This document shows, one piece after another, positions 60,352 through 64,000 of a DNA stretch of 64,000 nucleotides. The translations under genes and the position numbers were made by a program. The notes beneath the pieces are model-generated. The model saw only the letters and a program-made list of their open reading frames with translations, ran no database searches and was not told the DNA's origin. The number at the start of each line of letters is the position of its first letter. The stretch's first letter is position 1. The stretch lies in contig CANQWR010000004.1 in the NCBI GenBank assembly GCA_947627625.1, positions 1 to 64,000 of the forward strand. The letters run 5' to 3'. The DNA is from an uncultured Ruminococcus sp. (GTDB lineage Bacteria; Bacillota; Clostridia; Oscillospirales; Ruminococcaceae).

Positions 60352-61000
60352 ATCAATTATCTTTGACCTTGACGGCACTCTCATAGACTCAATGCACGTA
60401 TGGTACGATACGGACAGGGAATTTCTTGAGGAAAACGGCATTGAAAATCCCCCCGATGACGTTTCCGAAATTGTTAAGACAATGACTATAGACGAGGCTT
60501 CCGACTATTTTATAGAGCGTTTCGGTCTCAAATCGGACAGGGATTATGTCACCGACAGAATAGAGGAGATAGCCCGCAACGAGTACGAAAACAATGTGGA
60601 GTTAAAGCCGTATGTTAGGGAGCTTCTTGATTTTCTGGACGGCAGGGATATCTCGTACTGCATAGCTACGGCGACTTATATAAATCTTGCGGAGGCTGTC
60701 CTGAAAAGACACGGTATACTTGAAAGATTCGGGTTCATATTTACAGATAAGGAGTACCCGAGGGGAAAGAATTTTGCGGATATATACTTTGGCTGTGCGG
60801 AGAGAATGGGGACTTCCCCCGATGAGACCCTTGTCATTGAAGACGCTTTGCACTGTATACAGACGGCTTCGGGAGCTGGTTTCAAGACGGCGGGAGTTTA
60901 CGACAAACATTCGGAGACGGACAGAGACGGTATAATTTCGATTGCGGACTACTATTTTAATTCTCTGGACGAACTTATGGGGAGGTGGGATCTTTTGTGA
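60344..61000 (+). CDS. HAD-family hydrolase, beta-phosphoglucomutase-like
   Basis: 218 residues. Motif I FDLDGTLIDSMHVW, a helical cap, CIATATYINLAEAVLKRH (motif II), KEYPRGKNFADIY (motif III) and VIEDALHCIQTASGAG (motif IV) are clear. The layout suits a sugar-phosphate phosphatase or mutase. The start overlaps the protease gene by 8 bases and its stop overlaps the mnmA GTG by 4 bases. Confidence 0.9.
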   Translation: MIKSIIFDLDGTLIDSMHVWYDTDREFLEENGIENPPDDVSEIVKTMTIDEASDYFIERFGLKSDRDYVTDRIEEIARNEYENNVELKPYVRELLDFLDGRDISYCIATATYINLAEAVLKRHGILERFGFIFTDKEYPRGKNFADIYFGCAERMGTSPDETLVIEDALHCIQTASGAGFKTAGVYDKHSETDRDGIISIADYYFNSLDELMGRWDLL

Positions 61001-62112
61001 GAGATTCGGAAAATAATAATATAAAAAATATAAAAAAAGTCATGGTCGGAATGAGCGGAGGGGTGGACAGCTCCGTTTCGGCTATGATTCTGAAAAATTC
61101 GGGGTATGAGGTCATGGGCGTGACTCTCAAACTTTTTTCGGACGATGACATAGCGGGGGAGAGTAACAAGGATAGCTGTAAGACCTGCTGTTCCCTTGAC
61201 GATGTTCTCGATGCGAGACAGATTGCCCGTAAACTCGGCTTTGAACACGTTGTCTTCAATTTCAAGGACGATTTCAGGGAAAAAGTGATGTGCCACTTTG
61301 CGGACAGCTATATCAGGGGCAGAACTCCCAACCCGTGCATAGAGTGCAACAGGCACATGAAATTTGACAAAATGCTGAGGCGTGCGGACGAACTCGGCTA
61401 TGACTATATAGCTACAGGTCACTATGCCGTCATAGAGTTTGATAAAAAATCCGGAAGATATTTACTAAAAAAGCCCAAAGATTTATCAAAAGACCAGACA
61501 TATGTTCTTTATATGCTCACGCAGGAACAGCTTGCAAGGACCATTTTTCCTCTTGGGAATCTTGAAAAGCCGCAGGTTCGGGAACTTGCGGAGAGTGCGG
61601 GGTTTGTGAACTCCCAAAAGCCCGACAGTCAGGACATATGTTTTGTACCCGACGGAAATTATTCGGAGTTTATAAAAAAATTCACAGGTGCGGACGTGCC
61701 GTGCGGAGATTTTGTCAATATGCAGGGTGAAAAAATAGGCACTCATTCGGGTATCATAAATTACACAATAGGTCAGAGAAAGCACCTTGGAATAGCACTC
61801 GGCTATCCCGCCTATGTGGTGAAAAAGGACGTTGAGAAAAATACTGTCACGATAGGCATGGAGAGCGATTTGTACACAAAAAGTCTGACAGCCACGGACG
61901 TGAATTTAATATCAGTGTCTGAAATAGAAAAGCCTTTGAGAGTTTCCGCAAGGACGAGGTACAACCAGACCGAACAGCCCGCTTTGCTGTCTTATATGGG
62001 GGAAGGCAGGTATCTTGTTGAGTTTGACAGACCGCAGAGAGCAGTCACAAGCGGTCAGGCAGTCGTTTTCTATGACGGTGACACCGTTGTCGGCGGAGGG
62101 ACTATAGAGTGA
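60997..62112 (+). CDS. mnmA: tRNA-uridine 2-sulfurtransferase
   Basis: 371 residues from GTG 60997, 10 bases after GGAGGT and overlapping the previous stop (GTGA). It thiolates U34 of Lys/Glu/Gln tRNAs. Seen: PP-loop GMSGGVDSSVSAM, PNPCIECNRHMKF with the first catalytic Cys, YIATGHYA, KDQTYVLYML, QDICFVPDG with the second Cys, and the C-terminal beta-barrel. An IscS-type desulfurase must lie elsewhere. Confidence 0.95.
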   Translation: MRDSENNNIKNIKKVMVGMSGGVDSSVSAMILKNSGYEVMGVTLKLFSDDDIAGESNKDSCKTCCSLDDVLDARQIARKLGFEHVVFNFKDDFREKVMCHFADSYIRGRTPNPCIECNRHMKFDKMLRRADELGYDYIATGHYAVIEFDKKSGRYLLKKPKDLSKDQTYVLYMLTQEQLARTIFPLGNLEKPQVRELAESAGFVNSQKPDSQDICFVPDGNYSEFIKKFTGADVPCGDFVNMQGEKIGTHSGIINYTIGQRKHLGIALGYPAYVVKKDVEKNTVTIGMESDLYTKSLTATDVNLISVSEIEKPLRVSARTRYNQTEQPALLSYMGEGRYLVEFDRPQRAVTSGQAVVFYDGDTVVGGGTIE

Positions 62113-62867
62113 GCAGAGTAACACCCGAATCCGATTACAAGTTTGAAACTCTCACGGACAGGATATTTGTCTGTTCAAGCCGTGACCACCGCTTTGGCAC
62201 GGACGCTTTTCTGCTTGCGTATTTCTCAAATTACAGAAAAAAGGACAGAGTTTGCGACCTCGGCACGGGTTGCGGAATAATTCCGCTCATCATGCAGAAA
62301 TATAATCCTCCCGAAATAATATACGCCGTGGACATTCAGGAAAAAGCCGTGAAACAGCTTGAAATGGGTATGGAAAAGAGTGAAATTCCGGGAAATAATA
62401 TAATTCCGATATGTGCGGATATAAAAACTCTGTGGGAGAATGCTCCTCTTAATCAGCTTGATTTGGTGACGTGCAATCCTCCCTACAAGGCGTACAGTGC
62501 GGGTATGGAGAGCGAACTGACCGCACAGAAAATAGCCCGCCACGAGATACTCTGCAACATAGACGATATTTGCAAATCTGCCGAAAAACTTCTCAAATTC
62601 GGCGGGAGACTTTGTGTCTGCAACCGTCCCGAAAGGCTTGCGGACGTGATATGTGCCATGAGGAACAACAATATTGAACCTAAGAGAATAAGATTTGTGT
62701 CAAAAAACCCCTCCGAAAAGCCGTGGCTTTTCCTAATAGAGGGCAAAAAGGGTTCAAAGCCGTTTATGCAGATCGAACAGCAGTTGTATATAAGGAGTGA
62801 CATAAGCAAGAGCGGTTTCAGTGAGGAACTTGAAAAAATCTATGCGATAGGGAGGGAGAGCGTTTGA
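62109..62867 (+). CDS. TrmN6-like tRNA/protein N6-methyltransferase
   Basis: 252 residues. It starts at a GTG overlapping the mnmA stop. VCDLGTGCGIIPLIM is the SAM site, AVDIQEKAVKQ the acidic strand-2 end, and CNPPYKAY the NPPY motif for methylating exocyclic amines. The family includes tRNA1(Val) A37 methyltransferase (YfiC) and its Firmicutes relative YabB. Placement beside rsmI, as in Bacillus (yabB-yazA-rsmI), supports that assignment. Confidence 0.88.
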   Translation: MSRVTPESDYKFETLTDRIFVCSSRDHRFGTDAFLLAYFSNYRKKDRVCDLGTGCGIIPLIMQKYNPPEIIYAVDIQEKAVKQLEMGMEKSEIPGNNIIPICADIKTLWENAPLNQLDLVTCNPPYKAYSAGMESELTAQKIARHEILCNIDDICKSAEKLLKFGGRLCVCNRPERLADVICAMRNNNIEPKRIRFVSKNPSEKPWLFLIEGKKGSKPFMQIEQQLYIRSDISKSGFSEELEKIYAIGRESV

Positions 62868-63709
62868 GCGGAACAGTATATATCATAGGTACTCCCATAG
62901 GAAATCTTGAGGACGTAACCTACAGACAAATCAGGCTTTTGTGGGAAGTGGACTTCATATGTGCGGAGGACACGAGAGTTACGGCAAGACTTCTGAACTA
63001 TTACGACATAAAAAAACGCCTTGTGAGTTTTCACGAACACAGCTCACGCTCCGATGCGGACAGAATAATATCTGCCGTTCTTGACGGTGCGGACATAGGA
63101 ATAGTGACAGATGCGGGAATGCCGTGCATTTCGGACCCGGGACAGGTTCTTGTGAAACTCGCCCATGAAAACAACATTCCCGTCAGAGTAGTCCCGGGTG
63201 CAACCGCCGTGACCTCCGCACTTGCTCTTTCGGGTCTGAAATTCGAGAGATTTACTTTTGAGGGATTTTTGCCCGTGGACAGGAGTGCAAGAAACAAGAG
63301 ACTTGAAATTCTGAGGGACGAGACAGCCGTGATGGTCTTTTATGAAGCACCGCACAACAAGTTAAAAAATACTCTCAATGATTTTGCCGAAATTTTCGGC
63401 GGCGACAGAAATATAGTCATATGCCGTGAACTGACTAAAATCTACGAGGAGACTTTGCGTTTTACGGTCTCACAGGCTATTGAATATTTTTCTCTGCACG
63501 AGCCGAGAGGAGAATTTGTCCTGATAGTGGAGGGCGGAAAGAGGGAAAATTTGTCCCTTGATTTGGACAGTGCATTGGAGCAGGTCCTGAAACTTGTCGA
63601 GATGGGCGAAAAACCCACGGACGCTTGTAAGGCAGTCGCAAGGGAGACGGGTATAAAAAAGGGGGAGCTGTATTCGGCACTTCAGAAAAGGGGTACGGAC
63701 TGTGATTAA
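62864..63709 (+). CDS. rsmI: 16S rRNA cytidine-1402 2'-O-methyltransferase
   Basis: 281 residues from a TTG overlapping the previous stop (TTGA). Seen: YIIGTPIGNLEDVTYRQIRLL, CAEDTRVTARLL, SFHEHS, VTDAGMPCISDPG (SAM binding) and VPGATAVTSAL, then FEGFLP and YEAPHN. These are the standard RsmI blocks. The last gene in the window overlaps its end by 8 bases. Confidence 0.95.
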   Translation: MSGTVYIIGTPIGNLEDVTYRQIRLLWEVDFICAEDTRVTARLLNYYDIKKRLVSFHEHSSRSDADRIISAVLDGADIGIVTDAGMPCISDPGQVLVKLAHENNIPVRVVPGATAVTSALALSGLKFERFTFEGFLPVDRSARNKRLEILRDETAVMVFYEAPHNKLKNTLNDFAEIFGGDRNIVICRELTKIYEETLRFTVSQAIEYFSLHEPRGEFVLIVEGGKRENLSLDLDSALEQVLKLVEMGEKPTDACKAVARETGIKKGELYSALQKRGTDCD

Positions 63710-64000
63710 AAATGTCGTAAGATTTATATTTATTGGCGTATCTCTGGGATTGCTGATAATATTTTTGCTCCCGATAAGAGTAAAAATTTTCAACATGGGA
63801 AATCTCGCAGGAATTTTAGTATCGGGATTTTTGGCGGCAGTCCTTATTTTCCCTAATTTTTTCGTTTCAGTCCTTAAATCCGTCCTGAACATGGAGGGGG
63901 GACGAGTTTTTGTGGCGTTAGTGGCAATTTTCACGGTTCTTTCGGTGGTTTACGCCATGAGAGTGAGTGTGCTGATGGTGCGGACCATGGACGACGCTCC
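63702..64000 (+). CDS. Membrane protein, N-terminal part (possibly YdcF/DUF218 family)
   Basis: A GTG-initiated frame stays open to the window end (at least 99 codons). Three hydrophobic segments are visible (about 5-24, 33-55 and 71-90), separated by KVLNMEGGR-type loops, and the visible end MRVSVLMVRTMDDA is followed by a Pro codon. YdcF/DUF218 proteins often have this three-helix N terminus with the enzymatic domain beginning next, but that domain lies outside the window, so the name is only a guess. GTG overlaps the rsmI stop by 8 bases. Confidence 0.7.
   Translation, partial: MIKNVVRFIFIGVSLGLLIIFLLPIRVKIFNMGNLAGILVSGFLAAVLIFPNFFVSVLKSVLNMEGGRVFVALVAIFTVLSVVYAMRVSVLMVRTMDDA

Overview
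The window looks like a chromosomal segment of a low-to-mid GC anaerobic Firmicute, most likely an Oscillospiraceae/Ruminococcus-type gut clostridium. This is inferred from several things seen together: strong AGGAGG-type ribosome sites; sigma-A promoters with strict 17-bp spacers; the paralogue set (DnaD plus DnaI-like loader, MurT/GatD, EF-G-like GTPase, DUF1015, ThrE-type exporter); mixed-acid fermentation genes (pyruvate formate-lyase, acetate kinase); and surface lipoproteins with Thr-rich linkers. I could not run any search, so family names rest on motifs I recognised by eye.

Layout. 0-0.2 kb: end of an rRNA operon (5S) and a CAU tRNA. 0.2-6.4 kb: ComEA-like protein, GHL10 lipoprotein, ComEC-like metallo-beta-lactamase lipoprotein, aspartate kinase, class II aldolase. 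6.4-11.6 kb: a two-component system whose kinase 3' end is tandemly duplicated, and a PAS-GGDEF-EAL protein. 12-15.6 kb: phosphofructokinase, then a metal-homeostasis pair (His-rich CobW GTPase and a CobW/DUF1980 fusion). 15.6-20.5 kb: a long control region with duplicated terminators and WalR-like boxes before a SleB-like cell-wall hydrolase, then FtsH and a small exporter. 20.5-29.4 kb: a degenerate GGDEF protein, an AI-2E-family permease, a split pyruvate formate-lyase, Maf and DUF1015. 29.4-33.3 kb: a lysine operon (asd, GNAT, dapA, dapB, small gene) under a recognisable lysine riboswitch. 33.3-38.1 kb: queA, two PAS proteins, tgt, a HAD phosphatase and a SUFU-domain protein. 38.5-50.9 kb: HslO, a methyltransferase, SecA, replication-initiation genes (dnaD, loader), a possible secreted RNase-like lipoprotein, and MurT-GatD. 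51-64 kb: EF-G-like GTPase, flippase, acetate kinase, ThrE exporter, and a compact tRNA/rRNA-modification run (tmcAL, C39-like protease, HAD, mnmA, TrmN6-like methyltransferase, rsmI), cut by the window end inside a membrane protein.

The two most striking features are linked. First, a composite, G/C-tract palindromic repeat family sits in 13 intergenic loci (about one per 5 kb), creates many false glycine/proline-rich ORFs, and is assembled from interchangeable hairpin modules. Second, pyruvate formate-lyase is broken exactly at the junction between its catalytic barrel and its glycyl-radical domain. The radical domain is a separate, well-expressed-looking 82-codon gene 0.44 kb downstream, separated by a small acidic Cys-containing ORF and one copy of the repeat.

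Genes cooperate in a few visible circuits: glycolysis to acetate/formate (fba, pfk, pfl, ackA); lysine/diaminopimelate supply for peptidoglycan (lysC, asd, dapA, dapB); peptidoglycan amidation and turnover (MurT/GatD, SleB-like hydrolase, flippase); and translation quality (queA, tgt, mnmA, tmcAL, rsmI, TrmN6-like).
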